Source of the DNA: Halothiobacillus neapolitanus c2 | GTDB lineage: Bacteria; Pseudomonadota; Gammaproteobacteria; Halothiobacillales; Halothiobacillaceae | Reading direction: 5' to 3' | NCBI RefSeq assembly: GCF_000024765.1 | Contig: NC_013422.1 | Location: forward strand, 1,569,501 to 1,633,500 | Length of the DNA stretch: 64,000 nucleotides | Shown here: positions 1 to 7,766 of the stretch, one piece after another | Numbering within the stretch: position 1 is the stretch's first letter | How the letters are laid out: every line of letters begins with the position of its first letter | The notes under the pieces: model-generated | Database searches by the model: none | What the model was told of the DNA's origin: nothing | The model's input: the letters and a program-made list of their open reading frames with translations, nothing else | Position numbers and translations under genes: made by a program

Positions 1-120
1 GTACTCGATCGCGGCTTCGATATCACCACCGGTTTCAACCAGGGCTTTCTTGCATTCCATCATGCCCGAGCCGGTACGCTCGCGCAGATCCTTAACTAAG
101 CTGGCACTAATCGTTGTCAT
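1..120 (-). CDS. tsf: Elongation factor Ts, N-terminal part (cut by window edge)
   Basis: The reverse strand from position 120 encodes a start reading [20 protein letters not shown] and continuing MECKKAL, the classic EF-Ts N-terminus (UBA-like domain). EF-Ts is the guanine nucleotide exchange factor of EF-Tu. Only the first 40 codons lie in the window. It follows rpsB on the same strand with a 122 bp gap holding a hairpin, the usual rpsB-tsf arrangement. Confidence 0.95.
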   Translation of the reverse strand, partial: MTTISASLVKDLRERTGSGMMECKKALVETGGDIEAAIEY

Positions 121-147
121 CAGCGTTTCCTCTTAATTTTAAAATTC

Positions 148-182
148 ATTTAATAACAATAACGGGCCACTTGGGACCCGTT
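148..182 (-). terminator. Hairpin between rpsB and tsf (partial terminator/attenuator)
   Basis: On the minus strand AACGGG pairs with CCCGTT around an inner CC/GG pair and a short loop, followed by an AT-rich tract containing TTATT. An attenuating terminator between rpsB and tsf is known in E. coli. Here the T tract is interrupted, so read-through into tsf is likely. Confidence 0.45.
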
Positions 183-242
183 CTGTTGCTGTTTATTGGG
201 CAGTGGTACCGAAGGTCGACACCACGCCGATCAAACAATCAA

Positions 243-977
243 TCAGGCCTGATCGGCTTCCGCTGCTTCGACAAAGTCTGAGGGAGCAATCGCTGACGCA
301 CCCTTCGCTTCCAGTACGGTTTCAGCTACTGCATGGGCATAGAGCTGGATCGCACGGATCGCATCATCGTTACCCGGGATAACGTAATCGATACCTTTGC
401 TGCTGCTGTTGGTATCCACGATACCGATAACAGGGATGCCCAGCTTCTTGGCTTCGATCACCGCGATATCTTCGTGACCGACGTCAATGACGAACAGCGC
501 ATTCGGCAGACGATCCATATCCTGAATACCACCGAGTGAACGCTCGAGTTTTTCACGCTCACGGGTCATCATCAGACCTTCTTTCTTGTTCAGTTTTGCC
601 AGCGAACCGTCTTGTTCCATAGTTTGCAGCGTTTTAAGACGACGAACCGACTGACGCACGGTAGCGTAGTTCGTCATCATGCCGCCCAACCAACGGTGGT
701 TGACATACGGCATGCCACAACGAGCCGCTTCTTCAGCGACGGTGTCGCGAGCTGAACGCTTAGTGCCGACGAACATGATGGTTCCGCCGCCACCAACAAC
801 TTTACTGATGAAGTTCAACGCATCGTTGAACATCGGAACGGTCTTTTCCAGATTGATGATGTGGATGCGGTTACGCTGACCGAAAATATAGGGCGCCATG
901 CCCGGATTCCAATAACGAGTCTGGTGACCAAAATGGACGCCGGCCTCGATCATTTGACGCATGCTAACTGATGCCAT
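243..977 (-). CDS. rpsB: 30S ribosomal protein S2
   Basis: Ribosomal protein S2 of the small subunit, 244 aa. Family motifs are visible: [20 protein letters not shown] near the N-terminus, the segment [10 protein letters not shown], and [13 protein letters not shown]. The start at 977 (MASVSMRQ) is preceded by AAGG. A longer in-frame extension to 1064 exists but lies in the untranslated leader and does not resemble S2. The gene is followed by tsf and preceded by a growth-rate-type promoter, so autogenous control by S2 through the leader, as in other gammaproteobacteria, is likely. Confidence 0.97.
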   Translation of the reverse strand: MASVSMRQMIEAGVHFGHQTRYWNPGMAPYIFGQRNRIHIINLEKTVPMFNDALNFISKVVGGGGTIMFVGTKRSARDTVAEEAARCGMPYVNHRWLGGMMTNYATVRQSVRRLKTLQTMEQDGSLAKLNKKEGLMMTREREKLERSLGGIQDMDRLPNALFVIDVGHEDIAVIEAKKLGIPVIGIVDTNSSSKGIDYVIPGNDDAIRAIQLYAHAVAETVLEAKGASAIAPSDFVEAAEADQA

Positions 978-1134
978 GATATTAAACCTTTTCAAATTAT
1001 GGGTTGAGCCTCCGTTCAACCAAACCAATGCAACCTTGGGCGGCCTCTCGCCTTCCCGCAGCACCCCGCATCGTTTTACCGTTGAACGTGTGAATTACCT
1101 CGCGCACAACCTAGGGTTATGACAAGGCGCGCGT
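978..1134 (-). promoter_or_regulatory. rpsB 5' leader, candidate S2 autoregulatory RNA
   Basis: About 150 nt separate the predicted rpsB transcription start from the ATG. The leader contains a hairpin GGTTGA...TCAACC (around 1000-1025) and another GC-rich region around 1045-1065. Leaders upstream of rpsB bind S2 in gammaproteobacteria. Position and potential stems fit, but no covariation test was possible. Confidence 0.4.
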
Positions 1135-1163
1135 ATTCTAGCGCCTCAGACCGCAGAATGGAA
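1135..1163 (-). promoter_or_regulatory. rpsB promoter with GC-rich discriminator
   Basis: The minus strand carries TTCCAT, a 17 bp spacer, then TAGAAT (1135-1140), followed directly by ACGCGCGCC. A good -10 with a GC-rich discriminator is typical of stringently controlled ribosomal promoters. The -35 match is weak. Confidence 0.5.
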
Positions 1164-1293
1164 GCTTGAGGAACTGATTCGACACCTTTGCGGCGCACCG
1201 CCACTGCGACCAACATGATCGCCGACACTTCCCTCGATCAAAGCATTGTGGCGAATGCTTTATCTGCGAGCATCGCCATAAATCCCCATGGAA

Positions 1294-2094
1294 TCACTCG
1301 TTCAAGTCAAGTTCCGATGAAACCGCAAACAGCCGGATCGGCGAAAAGGGGCCATCCTGCGCAAATTCGATCGCGTGGGCCTTGGCCAACTCAAGCACGG
1401 CAACCACGCTCACGGCAATACCACCGCGCCCTTCTTCGGCCCGATAGACACGATCCAGCGTTACGGGGCTCCCCATTTTCATCAGATCGAGGATGTCGGT
1501 CATGCGGGCACGAACGGACAGCGTCTCGCGACGAATTTCATGCGCCGCTGTCAGCTCACCCTGTCGCACCATGCCGCGCAGCGCTGCCACCAGGTCCGTC
1601 AGGGAAATATCAGGCGGGAGAATGGTGTGACGGGGAAGCGTTGCGGTAATGCTCAAAGGGAAAAAGTCCCGATCCACTCGCGGCTGCTCATCCAGCCAAC
1701 AGGCTGCGTGATTCAGGCGCTCGTAAGCCAGCAGGCGCTCAACCAAGGCAGCGCGAGGGTCTTCTGATTCTTCATCGTCTGCGGCCGGTGGCGTCGGAAG
1801 AAGCAACCGCGATTTGATCTCGGCAAGCCAGGCGGCCATGAGCAAGTACTCCGCCGCCAGTTCGATTTTCAAAGATTGCATCAGATCAAGGTAGGTCAGG
1901 TATTGCCGCGTCACCTCGGCGACAGGAATTGCAAGGATGTCGAGGTTTTGCTTGCGAATCAGGTAGAGCAGCAGATCGAGCGGGCCTTCAAATTGCGACA
2001 GCAACACGGAAAGCGCATCAGGGGGGATATACAAATCCAAGGGCAGTTGCGTGAGTGGCTGCCCGCCGATTTTCACCTGTATCTCTGCAACCAC
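1294..2094 (-). CDS. scpA: Segregation and condensation protein A
   Basis: ScpA is the kleisin subunit of the bacterial SMC-ScpA-ScpB condensin and bridges the SMC heads during chromosome segregation. The 266 aa product contains the family signature FEGPLDLLLYLIRKQNLDI near residue 35, then EYLLMAAWLAEIKSRLLLP, and the C-terminal winged-helix portion. The start is a GTG at 2094. It is the third gene of a convergent-to-rpsB minus-strand run after the Sua5-like and M50 genes, with a gap of about 18 bp to the M50 gene, so it is probably co-transcribed. scpB is not in the window. Confidence 0.93.
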   Translation of the reverse strand: MVAEIQVKIGGQPLTQLPLDLYIPPDALSVLLSQFEGPLDLLLYLIRKQNLDILAIPVAEVTRQYLTYLDLMQSLKIELAAEYLLMAAWLAEIKSRLLLPTPPAADDEESEDPRAALVERLLAYERLNHAACWLDEQPRVDRDFFPLSITATLPRHTILPPDISLTDLVAALRGMVRQGELTAAHEIRRETLSVRARMTDILDLMKMGSPVTLDRVYRAEEGRGGIAVSVVAVLELAKAHAIEFAQDGPFSPIRLFAVSSELDLNE

Positions 2095-2112
2095 TTTTGA
2101 TTGATCCGGTGA

Positions 2113-2769
2113 TTAGAGCAGATGAACCAGGCCGTTAAACCAGTTCAGCAGGACCAGCAGAATCGGCGAAATAACGTACGACAGCGCGCCGGTGAACAGA
2201 AGCAGGAGCAAAATGGGAAAGCCCCAAGGCTCCAGCATGGAGACCTTGTTGGCCGCGTGCGGCGGTAACAGCGCGACAAGCACACGCCCGCCATCGAGCG
2301 GCGGCAAGGGCAATAAATTGAACACGGCCAACAGGATATTAACGAAAATCCCGATCTGCCCCATCAACGCCAACGGTTCGGCATACCAGGCTCCGCTCGC
2401 CAATCCGGACACACCGACTGCGGTCAGCCCGGCCCACGCAAATGCCATCAGCATGTTTGACGCAGGGCCCGCAATCGCCACCAGCGCCATGTCTCGCCGT
2501 GGATCCTTGAAATTCTTCGTATTGATCGGCACCGGCTTGGCCCAACCGAATACAAACGACGTGAGAATGAACATCGCCAGTGGTACAACAATCGTACCGA
2601 TCGGATCGATATGCTTGATCGGGTTCAAGGTCATCCGCCCGAGAAACTTGGCTGTGCCATCGCCCAGATAGTTTGCGGCAAAGGCATGGGCGGCTTCGTG
2701 CACGGTCACTGCCAGCAAGATGGGCAGAATACCGATGGCGATTTTCTGAATGAGTGTGAGTTCCAGCAC
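2113..2769 (-). CDS. Site-2-protease-like M50 family membrane metalloprotease
   Basis: Integral membrane zinc protease of the S2P/M50 family (218 aa). Zinc motif HEAAH lies in the first membrane helix (residues 24-28) and the second metal motif NLLPLPPLDGGR lies in a later helix, with four to five further hydrophobic segments. It lacks a PDZ domain, which places it with the short YwhC-like group rather than RseP. A GTG at 2769 has GAGG seven bases upstream. A TTG at 2775 overlaps the stop of the preceding gene and is less well placed. The substrate is unknown. The genes on both sides are scpA and a Sua5/YciO protein, a common gammaproteobacterial grouping. Confidence 0.88.
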   Translation of the reverse strand: MLELTLIQKIAIGILPILLAVTVHEAAHAFAANYLGDGTAKFLGRMTLNPIKHIDPIGTIVVPLAMFILTSFVFGWAKPVPINTKNFKDPRRDMALVAIAGPASNMLMAFAWAGLTAVGVSGLASGAWYAEPLALMGQIGIFVNILLAVFNLLPLPPLDGGRVLVALLPPHAANKVSMLEPWGFPILLLLLFTGALSYVISPILLVLLNWFNGLVHLL

Positions 2770-2771
2770 GA

Positions 2772-3398
2772 TCAATCCTCAAGTTCTGGCGGGATGCCGC
2801 CCAAGCCTTCCCGCACGAGCACGAATTCGTCGCCCGTCATGTCGATCACCGTCGACGGATTCTGTGCGTGAAACCCCGTACTGACAATCATATCAACCTG
2901 ACGCTCGACTGCTCTTGGAAACCATTCCGGGTCTTCCAGCGGTTCATTATGATCAGGCAAAACCAATGACGCGCTGAGAATGGGGGCTGCCAATTCTTCA
3001 AGCACCGAGCGCAACACCGTGTTTTGCGGTACGCGCAAACCGATCGAACGTTTCTTGGCGTGCAGTAAACGTCGAGGCACTTCGCTCGTCGCTTCGAGGA
3101 TGAATGTATATGGCCCCGGCGTGTGTGTTTTAAGAAAGCGGTAATGCTGATTGTCAAGCTTGGCGTAGGTACTGATTTCAGACAGATCTCGGCACAACAG
3201 CGTCATGTGATGCGGTTCATTGTCGCGGCGAATCTGCGCAATTTTAGCCAAGGCCGTCTTATCCTCCAGCCGACAGGCAAGGGTATAACCGGAATCGGTT
3301 GGCAAAACGATGACCGAACCATCGGATAAAGCTTCGGCGATCTGAGTCACCAATCGGGGCTGCGGCGACTCGGGGTGGACTTCAAGAAGGGTACTCAT
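2772..3398 (-). CDS. Sua5/YciO/YrdC family protein (YciO-like)
   Basis: About 208 aa with the Sua5/YciO/YrdC fold that binds ATP, threonine and tRNA substrates in threonylcarbamoyl-AMP synthesis. Visible signatures are VIVLPTDSGYTLACRL, the KR-rich segment AKKRSIGLRVP and a C-terminal STVIDMTGDE. The YciO branch is a paralogue of TsaC whose own physiological role is not settled, so a TsaC function should not be assumed. The start at 3398 (MSTLLEVHPE) has AAAAGATT upstream. An in-frame extension to 3479 does not resemble the family. The stop overlaps the possible TTG start of the M50 gene. Confidence 0.88.
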   Translation of the reverse strand: MSTLLEVHPESPQPRLVTQIAEALSDGSVIVLPTDSGYTLACRLEDKTALAKIAQIRRDNEPHHMTLLCRDLSEISTYAKLDNQHYRFLKTHTPGPYTFILEATSEVPRRLLHAKKRSIGLRVPQNTVLRSVLEELAAPILSASLVLPDHNEPLEDPEWFPRAVERQVDMIVSTGFHAQNPSTVIDMTGDEFVLVREGLGGIPPELED

Positions 3399-3545
3399 AA
3401 TCTTTTGAATCTGATGTTGACATATATTAGGGAACCAAGCGGCAGGAAAAACACCTAACCGGCAAGAATTTTGCGGCAAATCTGATTAAGATGGCCGTCT
3501 TGGATTTCGAATAATCCCTTATCTCAGTGTACTCCGAATCAACCC

Positions 3546-4121
3546 ATGAAGTTTTTATACGATTTCTTTCCGATCCTTCTGTTTTTTGTCGCCTACAAAC
3601 TGGGCGGTATTTATGTGGCTACGGGTGTCGCCATGATTGCCGCTACGATACAGATCAGCTATAGCTGGTTTATCAAGAAGAAAGTCGAAAACATGCACTG
3701 GATCTCTGCAGGTTTGATTCTGCTGTTCGGCGGCATGACACTGATTTTGCATGATCCGCTCTTCATCATGTGGAAACCCACCATCCTGAACTGGCTCTTT
3801 GCACTCGCCTTTGCAGGCAGCGCCTTCATGGGCAGCAAACCATTGGTGCAGCGCATGATGGAACACGTACTGGCCGTGCCAAACCCAATCTGGCGACGGG
3901 TAAACTGGGCCTGGGTTATGTTCTTCATCATCTCGGGCATAGCGAACATTTACGTGGCATACAACTTTTCGCAGGATGCCTGGGTCAACTTCAAGCTTTT
4001 TGGTTTGATGGGCATGACCTTCGTATTCATGATTCTGCAGGGCATATACCTCGCCCGTTACGCAGAAAACACCGAGGAAGTGGTGGCTGACAATGCCAAC
4101 GATACGGATCAGATTCGCTAA
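3546..4121 (+). CDS. yciB: Inner membrane septation-type protein YciB (IspZ family)
   Basis: 191 aa polytopic membrane protein with five hydrophobic segments and the family opening MKFLYDFFPILLFFVAYK, followed by YSWFIKKKVENMHWIS. YciB family proteins affect septation and envelope homeostasis in enterobacteria. The molecular activity is unknown. It is the first gene of a plus-strand run with the YciI-like gene (42 bp downstream) and the parvulin lipoprotein, an order seen in many gammaproteobacteria. It is divergent from the Sua5-like gene. Confidence 0.92.
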   Translation: MKFLYDFFPILLFFVAYKLGGIYVATGVAMIAATIQISYSWFIKKKVENMHWISAGLILLFGGMTLILHDPLFIMWKPTILNWLFALAFAGSAFMGSKPLVQRMMEHVLAVPNPIWRRVNWAWVMFFIISGIANIYVAYNFSQDAWVNFKLFGLMGMTFVFMILQGIYLARYAENTEEVVADNANDTDQIR

Positions 4122-4163
4122 ACCGCGAACCTCAACAACGCGCTATAAAGCAAGGATATTGTG

Positions 4164-4493
4164 ATGCATTTTATCATTCACGCCATCGATCACCCCGATA
4201 GTCTGACGGGTCGACTGGCCCATCGGGCCGATCATCGCAAACGAATCGAAGCGCTTCATAACGAAGGCCGATTGGTGACGGCCGGTCCACTGCCAAACAA
4301 GGTTGAGGCAGACCCGAACATTTCCGGCTTCAGCGGCAGCCTGATTATTGCCGATTTCCCGGATGAAGCCAGCGCCCGTGCATGGGCAGACACTGACCCC
4401 TATGTATTGAATGGCATCTACGCTGAAATCCGGGTTTATCCGTATCTACAAACTTTTTCTGCCGCACCGACCACGACACAAGTGGCCAAATAA
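4164..4493 (+). CDS. YciI-like protein
   Basis: 109 aa small ferredoxin-like protein of the YciI family. The N-terminal MHFIIHAIDHPDSL, RLAHRADHRKRIEAL and the C-terminal region ADTDPYVLNGIYAEIRVYPY carry the conserved His and Asp residues of the family. The biochemical role is uncertain; some relatives are dehydrochlorinase- or muconolactone-isomerase-like. ATG at 4164 is preferred to the GTG at 4161 because AAGGA lies at a normal distance. It sits between yciB and the prolyl isomerase gene. Confidence 0.85.
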   Translation: MHFIIHAIDHPDSLTGRLAHRADHRKRIEALHNEGRLVTAGPLPNKVEADPNISGFSGSLIIADFPDEASARAWADTDPYVLNGIYAEIRVYPYLQTFSAAPTTTQVAK

Positions 4494-4524
4494 CGCTTAT
4501 CTTCACGCACAAGGAAAACACACC

Positions 4525-5502
4525 ATGCAAAAATCAACCTGGATGAAACCGTTTGCCATAACCGGTATCGCCCTACTCGCTTTTGCCGGATTGGCCGGAT
4601 GCCAAGGCAACTCCGATAACGCAACCAGCGCGGCCAAAACCCCTTTGGGCAATGAAGCCGCTTCGCACCCCGCCATGAACACAGCGGATACTTCGGCCAA
4701 GGTAACCAGTGGCAAGATCATCGCCACCATCAATGGCCAGCCCTTGTATGAAGAAAACCTGAAGGTTATTCAAAGCTCATTGCCAAAATCCAAAAACATA
4801 CCTGAACAAGACTTGATCCAACGCATGATCGAGTTGCGTCTGTTGGCCAGTGCCGCGCGTCAGGAAGGACTGGATAAGCAGATCAAAACCAAGGCGCAGA
4901 TACAAAACGCTGTCGACAACCAATTAGCGAACGATTACCTGTCTGATTACCTCAGCAAAATGAAGGTAACAGATGCCGAACTTCAACCTGAATACAATCA
5001 ATTCGTCAAAGGTTATCCAAAAACAACGCAATACAAAGCAGCGCACATCCTCGTCAAAACCAAGGAAGAAGCAGACGCGATCATCAAGCAGCTCGACAGC
5101 GGGACGCCGTTCGATCAACTGGCCAAGGAAAAATCTCAAGATCCGGGCTCAGCAAAACAGGGCGGAGAACTCGGTTGGTTTGATGCCGATCAAATGGTGC
5201 CCGAATTTTCGGCAGCCGTCGAAAAGCTCAAGAAAGGCGAGATCACCCAGCAGCCGGTCAAATCACAATTCGGTTGGCATGTCATCAAACTGGAAGACAC
5301 GCGCTTGGCACAACCACCGACTTTTGCGGAACTCAAACCACAACTTGAAACCCAATACCGTCGTGCGGCTATTGAAGATCTGATCAAAAAATTACGCACA
5401 AAGGCTAAAATCAACATCATGGCTGTTCCCGCCACTCTGCAAACAGCACCGGCTGAGGCTTCCAAGCCATCGGAAGAAGCCGCGCCCGCAGCCAAGCCCT
5501 AA
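4525..5502 (+). CDS. Parvulin-type peptidyl-prolyl cis-trans isomerase lipoprotein
   Basis: 325 aa. Residues 1-22 form a lipoprotein signal with lipobox LAGC, so the mature protein should be membrane-anchored in the periplasm. A SurA-N-like helical region follows (IIATINGQPLYEENLKV through the Gln/Lys-rich helices). The rotamase domain starts at KAAHILVKTKEEADAIIKQL and runs through GGELGWF and QFGWHVIKLED. The tail is Ala/Pro/Lys-rich. It resembles PrsA or PpiC-type foldases that assist outer-membrane or secreted proteins. ATG 4525 with AAGGA upstream is chosen; a longer frame reaching back to 4411 overlaps the YciI gene and destroys the signal peptide. Confidence 0.9.
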   Translation: MQKSTWMKPFAITGIALLAFAGLAGCQGNSDNATSAAKTPLGNEAASHPAMNTADTSAKVTSGKIIATINGQPLYEENLKVIQSSLPKSKNIPEQDLIQRMIELRLLASAARQEGLDKQIKTKAQIQNAVDNQLANDYLSDYLSKMKVTDAELQPEYNQFVKGYPKTTQYKAAHILVKTKEEADAIIKQLDSGTPFDQLAKEKSQDPGSAKQGGELGWFDADQMVPEFSAAVEKLKKGEITQQPVKSQFGWHVIKLEDTRLAQPPTFAELKPQLETQYRRAAIEDLIKKLRTKAKINIMAVPATLQTAPAEASKPSEEAAPAAKP

Positions 5503-5798
5503 GCCCATCCACGCCGGGTGATGACACGACCCTTTACCGACAAACCGGTAAAAGCTCGCACGGATACCACGCTAAAGTGTTATCCGTGTTACCGAGCGAC
5601 AAAAATCGTCTTTGCTTTGGTGAATTGGCAAGCACGGATTAACTTCACTTTAGGGCACCGTGAAAAACCCCTTTCATGGGATGTTTCAAGGTGTCCTTTG
5701 AATTTGTGGTCTTGATTCATAACTCGGAAATAACGCACAATCAAAAAACCCCGTCCTCAGATGGGTATAATCAAATTTTTACCGCTCGGAACCCCAGA
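5503..5798. other. Intergenic stretch, no gene recognised
   Basis: Nothing coding is convincing here. A short stem TTTACCG/CGGTAAA (5533-5552) lies soon after the prolyl isomerase stop but has no T run. A 65-codon frame from 5518 has no homology signal or ribosome binding site. Confidence 0.4.
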
Positions 5799-6278
5799 AT
5801 GACCATCGAAGGCAGAAACCTGCAAGACACCATTATCGGCCGTGAACTGACGGCCGAACAATGCCAGACGCTGGCCTCTATTTGCGAGCAACAGACGATC
5901 CCGAATGGTCAGTTGCTCTTTGCAGAAGGTTCCAGCAACGACACGTTGTTCATCATTATGTCTGGGCGCTTTGCCGTGAGCCGGGATACGGGTCGGGGAT
6001 TCAGCGATACGCTGCATTTGCTGGGCCAGGGTGAACTGGCGGGCGAGTCTGGATTTCTCGATGGCGCGCCGCACAGCGCGACACTGCGCGCGGTGGGTGA
6101 TGCCGTTGTGCTAACGATCGAACGGGCGCGTCTTGAAGCGATGTTGATAAATAACCCTATCATCGTATACAAGGTGATGCGGGCCATCGTATACAGCATC
6201 CGAGAGATTACGCGCCGCATGAACCAGCAGCACTTGCAGATGCTGCAATATATCAACCCGGATTGCGGACGCTTCTAA
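5799..6278 (+). CDS. Stand-alone cyclic-nucleotide-binding domain protein
   Basis: 159 aa with a single CRP-type beta-roll: GQLLFAEGSSNDTLFIIMSG, then GQGELAGESGFLDGAPHSAT (the phosphate-binding cassette region with GE and an Arg/Ser-Ala pattern), ending in a long helix. There is no helix-turn-helix, so it is a sensor or scaffold rather than a CRP-like transcription factor. The ligand is not predictable from sequence. ATG 5799 follows a weak CGGAA. Its neighbour, convergent on the other strand, is an EAL-HDOD protein, so a shared second-messenger theme is possible. Confidence 0.8.
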   Translation: MTIEGRNLQDTIIGRELTAEQCQTLASICEQQTIPNGQLLFAEGSSNDTLFIIMSGRFAVSRDTGRGFSDTLHLLGQGELAGESGFLDGAPHSATLRAVGDAVVLTIERARLEAMLINNPIIVYKVMRAIVYSIREITRRMNQQHLQMLQYINPDCGRF

Positions 6279-6367
6279 GCCACATCTGCACAAAGCCATG
6301 CCTTAACCATGAAAAAAGTGAAGGCCCGGCTTTCAGCTTCTCGACTTTCAGCGAGTAACTTCTGGAA

Positions 6368-7585
6368 TTAGCTGATTTTTTCAGCCCAGTTGACGGCTTC
6401 GACATAAAGTTCTGGCGCGCAGGCATTGAGCTTATTAGTGATTTCATCCCCATCAAGCCAGATGCCACGCTCGTAGAATACGAGATATTCGAGTATCTCG
6501 CCGAGCACACCTTTTCGACTCACCAGAGCCTCTGCAATACTGTCAGACAACGGCAATTCACCAACTATCTGCTCGATAGGCTGATCGTAGAACGCATCTA
6601 AAGTCGAGAACAATCCCACCATGAACGCAGACGACGGGTTACCCAATCCAGTTTTCTTGCTGAGTAATTCTGCAAATCGGGCCCGAACCATTGCGGTCGT
6701 AATCAAAGCCGACGGTTTCCCTGCCACGCCCGTCAACGCCGAAAGGTAAACCATGCTTCGAATGGTATTGATGCCCAACATGCGAACAGCGTCAGGCACA
6801 GATTCAACCTTGCGGCGCATGCCGATGGCCGCCGAGTTGACCAACCGCAGCAAGCGATAGGTCAGCCCCAAATCGGTATTTATTTTCTCAGAGATCGCGT
6901 CCAGAGTGACATTCTCATCTTGAAGCAGAATCAACATGCTCAGCAGATGGGCCTTGTTTGCCCGGATGGTCTGACGAACGATCATTTCTGGCCGTGAAAA
7001 GAAATGCCCTTGAAAATAATCAACACCGGCGGCTTTCAGTGTCTCGTAATCGCTCCATTCTTCAACCTTTTCGGCGATTACCTTCAAACCGGCATCGTGC
7101 GCATGCTTGACCACCTGTGCAATTTTATCAACGCCGTCAGAGAGCACATCCAGCTTGACGTAGTGCGCATTCTTGACACAAGGCTGGCCGATGTTACCCA
7201 CCGGGAAATCATCCAGCGCTATACGAAAACCGAGTTGTTTTAGCGTGGCCATCGCTTCGGCGGTCGATTCATTGCACTCGACCGTTTCCAAGATTTCCAG
7301 CACCATTTGTCGCGCCACGATACCTTTGAGGACATCGTTGAACAGCAACTTAAGCGGTACATTGATGAATGCCTGCTGGGTACCCACCAGCACATCCAAA
7401 CCAATTTCCGTTAATGCGTTGATCACCACCGAAGCGGTGGCCTGGTTGGAATTACTGATACGAGCAGTTTGGTCTGCGTCCTGTGCACGGTAGAGCAGTT
7501 CGTACCCGATGGTATTCAATTCCCGGTCTACAATCGGCTGGCGGGCTAAACGTATATGTTGAATCAGCATAGGCGTGGATGTCAT
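6368..7585 (-). CDS. EAL-HDOD signalling protein, EAL probably inactive
   Basis: 405 aa. Residues 1 to about 195 form an EAL domain and about 200-400 a HDOD domain (YuxH-type architecture). The EAL signature itself is replaced by ELL in YELLYR, and the downstream loop reads DDFPVGN instead of DDFGTG, so c-di-GMP hydrolysis is unlikely. KVIAEKVE keeps part of the late motif. The HDOD half contains LTYRLLRLVNSAAIGMRR. Such proteins usually act as c-di-GMP effectors or partners in signalling and motility. AAGGGA lies eight bases upstream of the start. Monocistronic. Confidence 0.88.
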   Translation of the reverse strand: MTSTPMLIQHIRLARQPIVDRELNTIGYELLYRAQDADQTARISNSNQATASVVINALTEIGLDVLVGTQQAFINVPLKLLFNDVLKGIVARQMVLEILETVECNESTAEAMATLKQLGFRIALDDFPVGNIGQPCVKNAHYVKLDVLSDGVDKIAQVVKHAHDAGLKVIAEKVEEWSDYETLKAAGVDYFQGHFFSRPEMIVRQTIRANKAHLLSMLILLQDENVTLDAISEKINTDLGLTYRLLRLVNSAAIGMRRKVESVPDAVRMLGINTIRSMVYLSALTGVAGKPSALITTAMVRARFAELLSKKTGLGNPSSAFMVGLFSTLDAFYDQPIEQIVGELPLSDSIAEALVSRKGVLGEILEYLVFYERGIWLDGDEITNKLNACAPELYVEAVNWAEKIS

Positions 7586-7691
7586 CAGTGTTCCCTTACA
7601 TGTCAGGCAAATAGCCTCTTCGAATCGCTTACACCAAAAACGGCCTGCTCATTAAAGCGAAAAATGCCATCTCATGCCAGCTATAGATAGT

Positions 7692-7713
7692 GACAAACCA
7701 GAGTATTCTCTGG
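7692..7713 (-). terminator. Weak hairpin downstream of pnp
   Basis: Minus strand CCAGAG-AATA-CTCTGG followed by TTTGT, 54-75 bp after the pnp stop. The stem is only 6 bp and the T tract is poor, so this is tentative. Confidence 0.25.
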
Positions 7714-7766
7714 CAAAAAACGTTTAGCGCACTGGCAAGCAAGATACCCGAAGTTCACCAAAAAAT

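Noticed and set aside
243-1064. Longer S2 reading frame beginning at 1064
   Set aside because: The extra 29 residues lie in the rpsB leader, have no S2 similarity and the internal ATG 977 has a good context.
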